22,839 nt of DNA from Welwitschia mirabilis (GCA_051453625.1 JBOZIK010000001.1:130507963-130530801), one strand, 5' to 3'; shown: positions 10,591-20,584, counted from the stretch's first letter. Program-made: numbers and translations. Notes: generated by a model not told the origin, from the sequence alone.

Positions 10591-10766
10591 ATAAAGTTAA
10601 TTATATTCATGATAACCCTCATTCCTAAATAATAACAAAATTTATTATATTCATAATAATCCCAATTCCCAAATAATCATAAAGTTAATTATATCTATGA
10701 TAACTTCAATCCCTAACTAATCATGAAGTTAATTATAACCATGACAATTTTAATTCCTAAATAATC
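10591..10766 (+). repeat. 44-bp tandem repeat, four units
   Basis: Units are 10591-10634, 10635-10678, 10679-10722 and 10723-10766, each exactly 44 bp with no length change. Each has a TTAATTATA-type start, an ATGATAA-type middle and a TTCCTAAATAATC-type end. Units differ by scattered substitutions, so the array is old. Confidence 0.9.
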
Positions 10767-11559
10767 TTATAAGGATGACTAGTTTATAATCATATACTTA
10801 AAAATCCTACTACCTTATAAATAAGGATAATGATTATTTAGGTAAATTGAAATTATTCTAATAATTTAGAATAGTTTAATACCTTTAAACCCATAACCTT
10901 AGATGATACCCTTGAGATCTTTATCATTTTAAGAGAAGCATAAATAAATAAATAAAAATACTTCATAATTATATATACCTTTAAACACGATAAAATGTAT
11001 AACTATTTTAGGCCAATTATATGTCCAATCTTATATCATTGTCCTTTTTAAACTTTCTAATTATGTAATCATATAACCTTAAAAGATAATCTCTATTATT
11101 CACTTATGAACCTAGTAAAATTATATCCATTTGAAAGAAATAAAGAGGGTCAACATAATTATTTAGGTTAAATTATAGAATAAATAAAAACATTAGTAAG
11201 AATTAACAAACTAATTATTATAACTCCATCCTTATGAAGATCATGTATAATTATTAATTTCAACCTTTAATTTTATAATATTTATTTTATTCCAAACCTC
11301 ATCTTGCAATATTTTCCACTTCATATAGATAAATTATCACTGTTAAGTCTTTAGGTTAGTTTAGTTGCACTAACTCATCAAAATCAAAGATAAATCATGG
11401 GTTAATTAAGAACTTAATGATGGAAATCAACCTTCATTTAACCTTAATTCAAAGGGAATAATAAATGAATTCATAGAGTTTTTATTACAAAAATTAAGCC
11501 AAGCTCAAAACCCATAAGTACATAATGGTGACAATTAACCTAATAAGAAAATATGTATG
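10767..11559. other. AT-rich leader region before the gypsy relic
   Basis: No coding block is visible. If TGGTATAAGAGT at 10420 were a primer-binding site, this would be the untranslated leader of the gag-pol relic. No LTR end could be identified. Confidence 0.45.
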
Positions 11560-12120
11560 AAGAAATTTATTCAAACCTTCATTAAGTTAAATCCACCAAA
11601 ATTATAGGAGTTTTAGATCCATCCAAAGTAGAAGCTTGGTTAACTAATGTTAAAAAGGTTATAGAAACCTTAGAAGCTGATGAGTATGAAAAGACCTATC
11701 TATCTATTTAAATGTTACAAGGAGAAGCTAATCTAGGGTGGAAAATAGAAATAACAAGACTAAGAGATCTGGAATTTTCTTGAATAGAGATTGAGCATAT
11801 TTTCAAGAAAAATTATACTACCAAATTCTACATTTATTAAAAGGTTTTCAAATTCTACAATCTGAGATAGGTTTTTAATGTAACCATAGTATCCCATAAA
11901 TGCACATTTGTGAAATTTTTAAGATATGTGTCACCTATGCATCTTAATGAGGAAGCCAAAGTAAATTTTTTTATTGATAGTCTTCTTTGTTCTATTACTA
12001 CAAAAGTACCTATGTTTCACTATAGAACTTTAGCTAAGGCCATAGTAATGGAAAAGATAGTAGAACAAAATTGACACAGATATTTAGAAAAAAAAGAAAG
12101 AAAGAAAGAAAGAAAGAAAA
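11560..12120 (+). pseudogene. gag: Ty3/gypsy gag (capsid) relic
   Basis: Capsid-type gag of a plant Ty3/gypsy retrotransposon, whose product would form the virus-like particle in the cytoplasm. Blocks in order on the plus strand are NPPK and LDPSKVEAWL near 11590-11645 (with a one-base shift between them), VIETLEADEYEK, MLQGEAN near 11710, IEHIFKKNY near 11795, a FVKFLRYVSP block near 11915, FIDSLLCSITTKVP near 11970, and TLAKAIVMEKIVEQN to 12070. These follow the usual order of the retrotransposon gag domain. Stops sit where Gln or Trp is expected (TAA before MLQGEAN, TGA in the Trp of the W.EIE motif). A GAAA microsatellite at 12088-12120 sits at the end of the domain. No Cys-His zinc knuckle is recognisable after it. 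Confidence 0.75.
12088..12120 (+). repeat. GAAA microsatellite inside the gag relic
   Basis: About six AAAG units follow the conserved gag block, where plant gags have a Lys/Arg-rich linker. The repeat probably expanded after the element died. Confidence 0.9.
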
Positions 12121-12529
12121 GAAGTCTTTTTATGCATGCTAGCTTTAAGGGAAATAATCATAAATGTCTCATCAGAATAAGATTTAAAATTTTAACAATA
12201 ATAACATCAATAATAGTAAAAATAGGATTTCTGACCAACATAAACATGCATTATTCAAGAGCAATTAGAATGTTCCTAATCAAGTTCATATCACTAATTA
12301 GCCACAAAGATCTAATTTTAAGAAAATCCCTAGCCTAAGTTTTTATAAAAGTCAATCTAATAATGGATCATAATTCCTTAATTATAAAGGAAATCCTAAA
12401 GTTAAAGGATGTTCATTACTTATGAAGAATTACTCCAAACAATCATTAGAAAATCTTTAAATCATAAATCATTTAATAACTAATGGATGACTTTGAGCAT
12501 TAGTGGATAATCAAGGGGTGTATTTTTAA

Positions 12530-12910
12530 AGCTCTATAATAAAAGGTAGAGCTTTATTTAATAATAAAGAGGTAATTATTTTATTTGATTATGAAGAAAC
12601 GCATTGCTTCATATCTTCTAGAGTTGTTGTAAGAGAAAAATTATGTTGTGCTCCAATTAAGAGATGCATAGAGCTTACAAATGGGTCCATATCTAATGTT
12701 AATCAGCAAGTTTAAAATTGTACTCTATCCATAAGTGGAGGATATTTTCAGATTCAACTAATTGCCATCAAGTTAGGAAAATATGACATGGTTTTAGATA
12801 TGAATTAATTAATATAAAATAAATCAATTATAAATTATGAGAAGTACCAAGTAGATATGGAAAACTGTCGTCATGTATTAATCTTTCAAGGTTATATTAA
12901 ATTGATCATG
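12530..12910 (+). pseudogene. Ty3/gypsy protease relic
   Basis: This is the aspartic protease that cleaves Gag-Pol. GRALFNNKEVIILFDYEETHC at 12545-12609 and the following FISS match the region around the catalytic Asp-Ser/Thr-Gly. The Asp remains, but the next residues read Tyr-Glu, so the active site is lost. Downstream, YDMVLDMN near 12781 corresponds to the conserved hydrophobic-Gly-Met-Asp segment of retropepsins, with Gly replaced by Asp and the Trp codon now TAA. Further blocks (IINYEKYQVDMEN, LIFQGY) fit the linker to RT. It lies between gag and RT in the expected order. Confidence 0.7.
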
Positions 12911-12989
12911 GTATAATTTAATTAAAGCTAAGAAAATAAAGATGAAAATTAAGAAGGGATCATTACTTCAGCCAACATAAAGGAAGGAG

Positions 12990-13412
12990 AAACTTTAGCA
13001 AAGAGTATGCCAATAGTTTAAGAATATCTTGATGTATTTACAATAGAGTTAGTAGAAATGCCACATCTTTGCATAGTTGAGTTTTCCATTGATTTATTCA
13101 AAGAACTCAATCAATTTCCAAGGCACCATAATGGATGTTGTCCATAGAAATAAAAGAACTAAAATTTTAGCTTAAAGAAGATTTATGAAAAGGTTTCATT
13201 CATTTTAGTGTATCACTATGGGGAGCACTTATGTTATTTGTAAAGAAAAAGAATGGGATACTTAGGTTATGTATTAACTACAAACAGTTGGAATAAGTTA
13301 TCATTCAGTATAAATATCTACTAAAAAAGAATAGATGATCTTTTTGATCAACTTAATGAAGCTAAGGTATTTACAAAAGTTGATTTAAAATATGGATACC
13401 ATCTATTAGTGC
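12990..13412 (+). pseudogene. Ty3/gypsy reverse transcriptase relic, N-terminal part only
   Basis: Blocks in order are an EYLDVFTIEL block near 13020, EFSIDLF near 13080, a Gly-Glu pair where the usual S-PWGAPV stands near 13220, LFVKKKNGILRLCINYKQL at 13234-13290, then a frameshift, RIDDLFDQLNEAKVFTKVDL at 13328-13387 and YGYHLL to 13408. This is the finger and start of the palm of the RT, including the first catalytic Asp (in KVDLKYGYH, normally F.K-D-L-GYHQ). The sequence then stops matching: the second catalytic box (YxDD), RNase H and integrase are not found. A deletion, recombination or nested insertion near 13410 removed them. Confidence 0.85.
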
Positions 13413-13419
13413 ATGGATT

Positions 13420-13900
13420 TTGGTCGAGGGTGCATGCCAACATGGATGATAATGAACTAATTGATCAACTTGTTTAGATAGATAGTTACCTTTGGCTCTA
13501 TCCCTAGGGTACAGTGAAACTCAAGAACAATCCGAGTTACTTAGGAGCATAAGGAGAGGATGTGGCTAGAAACGAGAAGTTGAGGGAGCTTGAATTGTAG
13601 AAGAATTTGCTTTAAATCACTAGAAAGCAAGAAAAAATAGGGAAAAAGGATCATGCAGAGCCTAAGAGTGATAGAGTAAATATTTTGGGAAGGTAGGGGA
13701 GGAAATGAGATAATAGAGATAGTTAAAATATGGCTTGATAGAGAAATTTTGAGGATAAAGTGTAAAAGGGATAATAAAGGCTATGTTGGAGAAGATCATC
13801 ACTTAAGATATTGCAAGTAAAGCATAGAAGCTTGAAAATGATTTTCCTTTTATGAAGAATGTACTTTTTACAATTTTTATGTTGAGATGTAGGAGTTGAA
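13420..13900 (+). pseudogene. Coding-like hydrophilic relic, unrecognised
   Basis: One plus frame over much of this stretch gives a Lys/Arg/Glu-rich sequence (KLRELEL, ITRKQEKIGKK, DHAEPKSDRVNILGR, RNFEDKV). Its stops are TAG, TAA and TGA in contexts compatible with CAG, CAA or CGA. Some gags look like this, but no domain can be named. It directly follows the break in RT at about 13410 and is therefore probably a different element. Confidence 0.3.
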
Positions 13901-14430
13901 GAAAAGGAGACGCAAAATATTTTTAGAACTATGATTATAAAGACTAAAGTATTTCAAACATGGTTGTATTTCAAAGGGAAAAGGATTCAAATTTTCAATT
14001 TTAACCTCATTATACTTTCATCGGACACAAATACTATAGTCTTTGAAAATTTAGATTTAAGAAAAGTCAAAGAAGAAAACAAACCAAAATGCAAATTGAT
14101 TACATTACTTTTAAATAAGGCATTTTTAGTATGAGATTCCACAAATATGTTAAGAACCTTTATAGAATTATATCAAATCCCAACAGAACAAAATCTTAAA
14201 CAAAAGATCTGCATGTAGAAACAACAAAGAGAAATATCATGTATCCTATGAAAATGAAGGATAATGGTGATAGCAATAAGCTCTATTGATGAGGCTACCC
14301 TTATGGTTGTTTTCCTCCCCCTTTCACATTTGGCTGCATGCAAAAGTCATCCTCCTCATTTTTGTGATGAAGAAGACTAGCAGTTAAGAAGAAATAAATA
14401 AAATAAAAAAATATTTAAAAAAACAATTGG
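13901..14430. other. AT-rich stretch without recognised gene
   Basis: A 67-codon plus ORF at 13931-14134 has no recognised domain. The rest has dense stops and ends in an A-rich tract at about 14395-14425, next to the CpG island. Confidence 0.5.
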
Positions 14431-15272
14431 CGGTGGAGTGCATGGCTTAATGAGATTAGCACCGAGAACGTGTGAGAGTTGCTGTGGTCTTATGCACTAT
14501 ATTTGTATTTACGAGAAATATGAGACTGCGGAAGCAGAACTCATTTGAACAAGTGATGCTACATGGTATTATAGTGCCTTACTGTTGCTTTTGCAATGAT
14601 GTTAGATTTAGATAGCAGCTTCCCACTATACGAGCGAGAAACTTGAGCCGTGGCTGTAGAGCAAACAGATGCTGCCCTCTCTAGAACGACCCTTTGTTTC
14701 GCCACAACGCTGCTAAGTGAAAGGCAAACGAGCCAGAGCGATGATAATCACAGTCCCTGCGCTTGGCAAAATGAAATCCCTGTCAAGCAATAGCAGTGTT
14801 ACCTCCAATGACAATCCTCCTTAAGACGCCACCTGACAGAAGGGAAAGCTCCCAGCTGCAACGGTATGAGACCAGCTGAAAGCAAAACATTTGGCTGTCA
14901 GGAAAGTGGTTAATGTGAAGGAAGACTCACTATTAAAAATGAGCCGAAGATGGTTGACGCTGAGGCCAGAGAGGCCTTCAGTGTGGAACAAGAGAAGCAC
15001 CAGCAGTGGAAGCCTGTGATGCAAGACGATGCAGCGGTGGAGATGAGGCGCCCTGTCGGCACAATGAGAGGAAACTTTGGTGAGAAACGCCCATTTGAGA
15101 GCACGTGAATGGGCTGCAGACTGGTTTGCTGGTGCATTGAAAGGATGGAGCGTTTTGATGAGAGGCACAGGAGCTGGAGGATCCGTGGTCGGTTTAGCTT
15201 AAAGAGAGGGAGCGACCATGACACTGAGAATAGTCTGTGCGTCAGCAGAATGGCTGGCAACATGTTTTCCAT

Positions 15273-15352
15273 CATGCGCAGCGACATGAGAGCAGCTGAC
15301 AAAAGAGCATGATGATCACCTCACAAAACACCATGTGCAGCGACATCAGAGC
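15273..15352 (+). repeat. 21-bp direct repeat, 59 bp apart
   Basis: 15273-15293 and 15332-15352 share the pattern CATGYGCAGCGACATSAGAGC, with two differences in 21 bp. They lie within the CpG island. Confidence 0.85.
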
Positions 15353-15503
15353 GACTCTAACATTTCATCAAGAGCGTTGCGCGGTGCAAAAGCCACCCTG
15401 CTTATACATAGCATCTAAGCAGAGGAGCACAAGCCTCAAATTCAAATGCACTGGATCTCAAGGCAGTCGCAGCGGATCAATTTGGAGAGATAGAATTGGA
15501 GGG

Positions 15504-15522
15504 GTCGCAGTTTCCCTGCGAC
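15504..15522. repeat. GC-rich 7-bp stem, 5-nt loop hairpin
   Basis: GTCGCAG (15504-15510) and CTGCGAC (15516-15522) are exact reverse complements around TTTCC. A third GTCGCAG lies at 15466-15472, 38 bp upstream. Possible binding site or terminal motif of an element. Confidence 0.75.
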
Positions 15523-15660
15523 GTTCATTGTCCGAAAGTGTGAAAATATACACGTGTTTTGCTGTGTTGCATCTAAAAGCAGCATCCTGAATCCCCTGCT
15601 TCCTTGTAGTAAACGTCATGCAACATGTTGTAAAGTATGCCTACCTGGTCTGCCTTTCGA

Positions 15661-16690
15661 GTTCTTAATAATTATCTTGATTAATTATTAATTAATTAAT
15701 TTAACAAACATTGACTCCAATCGAAACCCAGAGAACCTTTGTACATGCCTGGTATATTCTTTACATGGATTTACATGACCACAAGAAGGGGGAAAAAGAT
15801 GTTTTTCTTTACATTGAAATGCGTGGAACCAGAAAAGGACCACATAGTTCATTTTATTGTGATACATTGCCTTCTTTGTTGGCTTAAATATTTCATAGTT
15901 CAAATATGGCATCTCGTAATCTCCAATGGACAATCTTCTTTCTGCATCCATTTACTAAAATGCTTAAATTGACTCCTTAATCGTAGAAGTCATTCTCTAG
16001 ATTCAAAACGGAGTAACCGTGAATAGTGTGGTATTTCACTTGTCTATAAATATGCACAGCTTCCATAAAATCTATGAGAAAGATAGTAAACACATGAACC
16101 CACCCATATTTTCCTTTGTTATCAAGTGTATTGGTATTAAACTATAGGAGTGAAAATATTATGATAGCTCACATAGAAAACTTTGGTGCTAACTTCCTTC
16201 TATGTCACATGCTTAAGAAGCTTACAAAAATGTTTAGCTCAAAAATCCTGCAAAACTTGAAAGAAAGTGATCATTCTGACAACTATGGTAGCACTTTTAG
16301 TAGCTCCAAACTCATGCTTTCATGTGCTATAAAGAAGTATCCATTCCTAGCCCTATATTAAAGTAGGAACGACAGAAGAAAGAAAACTACTAAATCTCTT
16401 TGAAATAAGTAGTGAATCGTCTGATGTGTTTAGAACTAGGAATTGCTAAATGATGTTCAACTCCAGTTTTGTCATTGTGTTGTGAAGACTAACATTGGTG
16501 TCATCATTATCATTATTATGAATGTTAGTGGAATTTTCTTGACATGCAATGGTTCTTCCTCTAATTTACTTATTGAAATATACATTAGATTTTCCATGAG
16601 GCCTCTTATGAACTTTTGATCCTTCTTGTGAGTTTTTGGATTATTATTCATTAATCTCAATATCATGAGCATCATTCCTTCCATTATCCT
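15661..16690. other. Mixed stretch between the CpG island and the Copia LTR
   Basis: 15680-15970 is moderately GC-rich and looks like untranslated sequence. ORFs of 87 codons (minus) and 77 codons (plus) overlap and match nothing I know. TATAAATA at 16045-16052 (plus) is a good TATA core and could belong to a promoter facing right, but no gene follows. The minus ORF 16472-16684 (70 codons, Met-rich) lies just outside the Copia LTR and is unrecognised. Confidence 0.4.
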
Positions 16691-17151
16691 TTGGAGTTTT
16701 GGGGATCTTTGAACTTATAGGGAAGGGGTGAATCAAGTTCTGCTAAAAAACAAATTAAAAATTGTACAATAAACACCGTACCAGATTAACGTGGTTCCCC
16801 AACCTAGGTACATCCACATATAGAGAGTAGCTTCATCTCACACCTTTGAATATTCTTAACCTATAAAATAATAGTTTTGGAGCACCACCAACCTTACATA
16901 CAATTGAGATGCTCCTCTTAAGGAACCACTCTCTTCTCCTAAGAAATATACAAAAATCCAAAACATAAATGTGCTCACAAGCACTTATAGAATTGCAGCC
17001 ATACAAGAGCTGCTTGACAATATGGAAACCAAAGCAATGGATCTGAAGATTGAATAAGAAATGAACTATAATGAGTGTATTCAAAAATTTGATAGTCCTA
17101 TAATTTAAGTTCCAATAAATGATGATAACAAAAGAAACCACAAGCCTGAAC

Positions 17152-17913
17152 AGATGTCTCTTTGATGAATGGCTTAAGTTCTTCTTTGTTGTTGTTATCC
17201 ATGAGTGTCAAAGATCAAAGTGATGCAACTTTGTAAGAGTCAATGATCAAATGATGTATTTACCAGATAGTCCTTTGTAAAAGATAGCTGAAAGCTTTGT
17301 GTATAGAAATGATCACAAGTGCGAGACCCCTTTTTTTCCTTTTCTCTTTATGCCCTTTATATTTTTGATGTCTTCTTAGCTTTTGCCCTAGAGTGATAGC
17401 CTATTTGACAACATGAATTGCTATAGAATGTATAAAAACGATTGAGATTTAAGCATTCAATGGCTATTTTATTTCCCATAAATTTTTGGGATAGATGTAT
17501 TTGAAATGATAGACATCTCTTGTCAGGTAGACATCTTCAACATAAAAGAATCTCTCATCAAACTACTTAGATTTTGATAAAACTTGACCTATGTGTCTAT
17601 GACCCTTAGCGATCATGAATCCAAGGTGTAGAACTTGTTTGCTTCCCTAAAATGTATAAAATTATCAAAATACAATTTGTCTATGTTTCCTTTTCCAGTT
17701 TAATATAGACATCTTCAACTCTATAGACGTCTTCCAATAGTCAAAATAGTATAGATGTTTTTAATGTGATATACGTATTCACCTGTCTCAGGCACTTGGT
17801 TTAGTATAAATGTCATTATAGATATCTTTTCCTATGACAAAGACTAGTTTAGCATAGATGTCTTTGATTAGCAGATGTCTTTCACATAGACGTCTTCACA
17901 TGTATAGATGTCT
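17152..17913. repeat. Cluster of AGACGTCT palindromes and derivatives
   Basis: Exact AGACGTCT occurs at 17725 and 17888, AGACATCT at 17511, 17529 and 17707, and AGATGTCT at 17152, 17856, 17873 and 17906. AGATATCT occurs at 17820, and the looser forms AGATGTAT and AGATGTTT at 17493 and 17753. All but the one at 17152 lie in U3 of the Copia LTR, upstream of the TATA box in sense direction. AGACATCT, AGATGTCT and AGATATCT are the single and double CpG-decay products of AGACGTCT. Confidence 0.8.
17353..17362 (-). promoter_or_regulatory. TATA box of the Copia-type LTR
   Basis: ATATAAAGGG on the minus strand, about 730 bp from the LTR start and just downstream of the AGACGTCT cluster. It is followed by a purine-rich leader containing GGGGTCTCGCACTTG. 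Confidence 0.55.
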
Positions 17914-18053
17914 TTAGTTAGTTGTATTTTGACATTCATGAAATGTGAGCTGAACTTTTTGTGTAATATGAACTTGAGGTCTTGACTTATATTGATGCTT
18001 TTTGCAATTTGATATTCTCCAAATTGACCTGTCTACACAATAGATGCATTATA

Positions 18054-18129
18054 TTTGACAAGTGGAATCATTAAAACTAGAATTGTATAACAATCTAATC
18101 ATTTTTGATGATTCCCAAAACTTGGCAAA
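18054..18129. repeat. Inverted repeat across the Copia LTR/polypurine border
   Basis: TTTGACAAGTGGAATCATTAAAA (18054-18076) pairs with the reverse complement of 18103-18129, apart from a few mismatches and a gap of about four bases. The LTR start at 18092 lies between the arms. Confidence 0.75.
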
Positions 18130-18384
18130 TCTCATTAGTGTAATAATGTTTTATCAACTAAATTAAGATAGTTTGATATAAGAAAAAACATATTGTATTG
18201 CATGAGATATGATATAAATTTCAATAGCTTCGAAAAACATTTTTTAACCACATACATAATCATGTATAGTAGTAAACAAGAAAATTATTAAATACATAAG
18301 AATTAAGTAATTGCATATAAGTAAAAATAATAATAGACAATAACATATCATGAAATGTGTGCTAATAATACAAAGTGATAATTA
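18130..18384. other. AT-rich stretch without recognised gene
   Basis: This would be the 3' untranslated part of the Copia element. No DIFTK-like end of a Copia RNase H can be read on the minus strand. Confidence 0.5.
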
Positions 18385-19330
18385 ACAATGATGTCACTCA
18401 TAGGAAGTTCAATTCATCTATCTCAATATCATATCCTCTATACTCATACAGGATGTCCAAAGATATCCAATCTGATTTGCCTATCTTCTTCCTATTTTTG
18501 GATAACATACAAAAAGAGCTAATCACTAAGAGATGAGTCACTAATATACCAAGTGTCATCTCTCGCATCGTCTCTATTATCATCACTATTCCTAATGGTG
18601 GAGGTCTAGATGGTATATAAAGAAGAAGATATGGGTGGAGATGTGTATCGATTCCTAGATAGCCATTAGGATGACTCACTGTGGCCCTAAGAGGAATGTC
18701 TTCTTATATGTAAATATGTCTAAAGGATAGTAGAAGTGCCAAAGGAGCTAGTAGTAGCTGTGTCAACAAAATATGATGGTGGAGCTATGCTGAGAGGTGG
18801 AGTATGGATTTATTTTGTGAAAGGTTGTGCTAGAGATGGAAGGCAAGGTAGTGATGATGAACGAGGTGGTAATGAAGGCTATGTGTAATGACAAATGGGT
18901 AACTTATGATGAGTCCTAAGAAAGATGAGGGGCTAATCATCAAAGATCTTAGAAGCTCTCTGGTGCTTCCCTTGTATCTGTGCTAGATTTTGGTACTTCC
19001 TTTGTATCTGTGTTGGAGCCTAGTGCGCCCTTGTATTTGTGCATCCTTTGCTGTGGACTCTGAGAAATTAGAATTTTATACATGGCCTAAGTTATATCCT
19101 ATAGAAGGATGTGCTAGAGATGCCTATGCCTCTGACTCCTTCTTAGAATCAGGCTAAGTGGGAGTCCCATGGATTTTCAATTGCCTATAGAAGCCTCTCC
19201 TTCACTGGCTATAGAATGGTGCTTCTTCAACCTCAATAGATTATGTCCAAACTTTCCTCTTATCTTAGCAATAACCTTTAGACCCTTCTTTACTGATGAT
19301 GAAGTGTGAAAAACTGTAAATTAAGAGCAT
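18385..19330 (-). pseudogene. Decayed minus-strand coding sequence, product not recognised
   Basis: From the N-terminal side on the minus strand I read a basic block (KKGLKVIAKIRGKFGHNLL, about 19290-19230) and a Ser/Glu segment, then the repeat NTDTKEVP/STDTREAP (18961-19020). A His/Ser/Thr/Pro-rich segment follows at about 18880-18760, and an acidic block (SDDNRDDARDDTWYISD) at about 18590-18530. A 93-codon ORF at 18398-18679 runs in another frame and gives a hydrophobic product, so it is probably a shadow. Stops again fit CAA/CAG/CGA decay. The order basic, S/T/P-rich, acidic suggests a tail or linker of a nuclear or element-borne protein. Lying upstream of the Copia 3' LTR in sense, it could be an extra ORF of that element or an older neighbour. 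Confidence 0.35.
18961..19050 (-). repeat. 30-bp tandem repeat, two full units and one partial
   Basis: Units 18961-18990 and 18991-19020 have an exact 30-bp period, and a third unit at 19021-19050 is one base shorter. The period equals ten codons, and on the minus strand the first two encode a T-D-T-(K/R)-E-x-P core. Confidence 0.85.
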
Positions 19331-19862
19331 CGAAACTATGATTTAGAGGACCACCTACTTATGCCTTTGCTAGCTGGTATTGGTATTTACTATTTCCCAC
19401 TAAACTTTAAAAGTAACTTTTTAGGTTGAATGAGGTTAACATGTGGTACTGATATGCTAGCATTGCTAATAGTCATACTAATTAGACAGATATAACTCAA
19501 GGTATAACCCTTTCAGAAAAGAGTAATGATATTCATATATAAAATAAAACTGATATCAATCTTCAACCCCATAAAAAGGTAATAAATCACAAAAGTCTAT
19601 ATTAGATTGCAATAGCTCTAGCTACCATCCTAACAAATATGTTATAGAATGTGATTAAACTCAAAGTAGAAGCATCTAGTACCTTATTTTTACATTTTAC
19701 ATTCTCATAAAAATTCATTCTGGAATGCCCAGAGAGTACATTGCTCAACTAATGCTGTGAAATGCTAACAGAGCAATAAGTGAATATATCTTTAAAAGAA
19801 TATACATATAACTGTAAAAGCTTAAAATCATTTATATGAAGCATGAAATTTACAAAATCAGG
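19331..19862. other. AT-rich stretch without recognised gene
   Basis: Stops in all frames. The sequence immediately left of 19863 (TCAGG) does not match that right of 21096 (TAGCC), so no target duplication marks LTR copy 3 as solo. Confidence 0.5.
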
Positions 19863-20584
19863 TGTTGCAATGTGAATTTACGTAATCTTTAAGTCCTTAG
19901 GCAAAACCTTTAAATCATAATACTTACAAAAAATACATACTAGTATAGACAAGAGTAACTCAAATGTTGTAATCCATTGAAGGCACTAGGCAAGAAGTTA
20001 GAGATTTGATTTTACAAAGTATTTTATTTTTTTTATTTTAGTAAATAAAAAATAAAGAACAATGCAATGTAATGCAAGATGAAGATGATAAAATGCAAGT
20101 GTAATGAGTTCTATTTGGTTTCTAATCCTTCTGTCACAAGAATTAGTTTTTATAAGTAAGATCAGTTAGGAAGAGTTTATCACTTATTCCTAACTAACAT
20201 AAACTATAAAATATGCCAAACAGAATATGGGTAATGTAAATATGAAATGGAATAAAGGAAATGCAATGCAAGATCTAAAGTAATAAAGTCAACCTTAACA
20301 AAGGTTGGCCTTATGATCTAAATAAACTATAGAGATGTTATAAAATCATAATCAACTTAAACCATACGAGACATTTACATAATAAGAGTGAAAGGAGTTC
20401 TTGAATTAATCATCAAATTAACATCCACTTACAATAAAGTAGTAGCATCTCAATGAAGGATACTCGACCCAAAACCAAGGTAATCTTTACTGTATAGCTA
20501 ATGGATGGACCTCTTGTCCTGTAATCTTCCATCACAAAAATATTCAGTACAAAATATGGAAATGGAAGTAAAGGAAATAAAGGG

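Larger units (their letters stand above)
14431..15660. other. CpG island, GC-rich, of unknown function
   Basis: Composition changes sharply. By hand I count about 45 CpG dinucleotides here, against about 4 in the equally long control stretch 4441-5640, and parts reach about 60% GC. Open stretches exist on both strands: 14914-15108 plus (block MVDAEAREAFSVEQEKHQQW, Glu/Gln-rich), 15309-15590 plus (93 codons), and 14910-15302 minus (130 codons). Their overlap shows that not all are real, and I recognise none. Two CACGTG G-box cores occur at 15102-15107 and 15551-15556. The island may be an unmethylated promoter with a first exon, a recent gene-fragment capture, or a young element. No ends or target duplications were found. 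Confidence 0.75.
16700..18092 (-). mobile_element. Copia-type LTR, ~1.39 kb, sense minus
   Basis: The minus-strand start, TGTTATACAATTCTAG at 18092 downward, resembles plant Copia LTRs, whose starts read GAGATTGTTAG...TTTTGATGATT. Immediately upstream is AAAATGATTAGAT, a decayed form of the usual polypurine tract ending GGGGAGAT. The downstream part has the Copia words (as seen on the plus strand) AACGTGGTTCCCCAACCTAGG (16790-16810) and GGGGTGAATCA (near 16725). A TATA box is at 17353-17362. The left end is uncertain by about 30 bp, because no clear TAACA end is left. The tract on the higher-coordinate side makes this the 3' LTR of an element whose body lay to the right. No RNase H or integrase block was found there. 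Confidence 0.65.

Noticed and set aside
14821-15302. Two overlapping minus-strand ORFs (115 and 130 codons) as genes
   Set aside because: Long open frames are expected by chance in GC-rich DNA. They overlap in different frames, and the plus strand also has open frames. Kept only as part of the CpG island note.
15688-15972. Overlapping 87-codon minus and 77-codon plus ORFs
   Set aside because: Antisense to each other and without recognisable domain. The stretch reads more like untranslated sequence.
16045-16052. TATA box of a plus-strand gene
   Set aside because: Good core, but no coding sequence or leader follows.
18398-18679. 93-codon minus ORF as an intact small protein
   Set aside because: The acidic block in the neighbouring frame looks more protein-like, so this ORF is probably a shadow of the decayed sequence.
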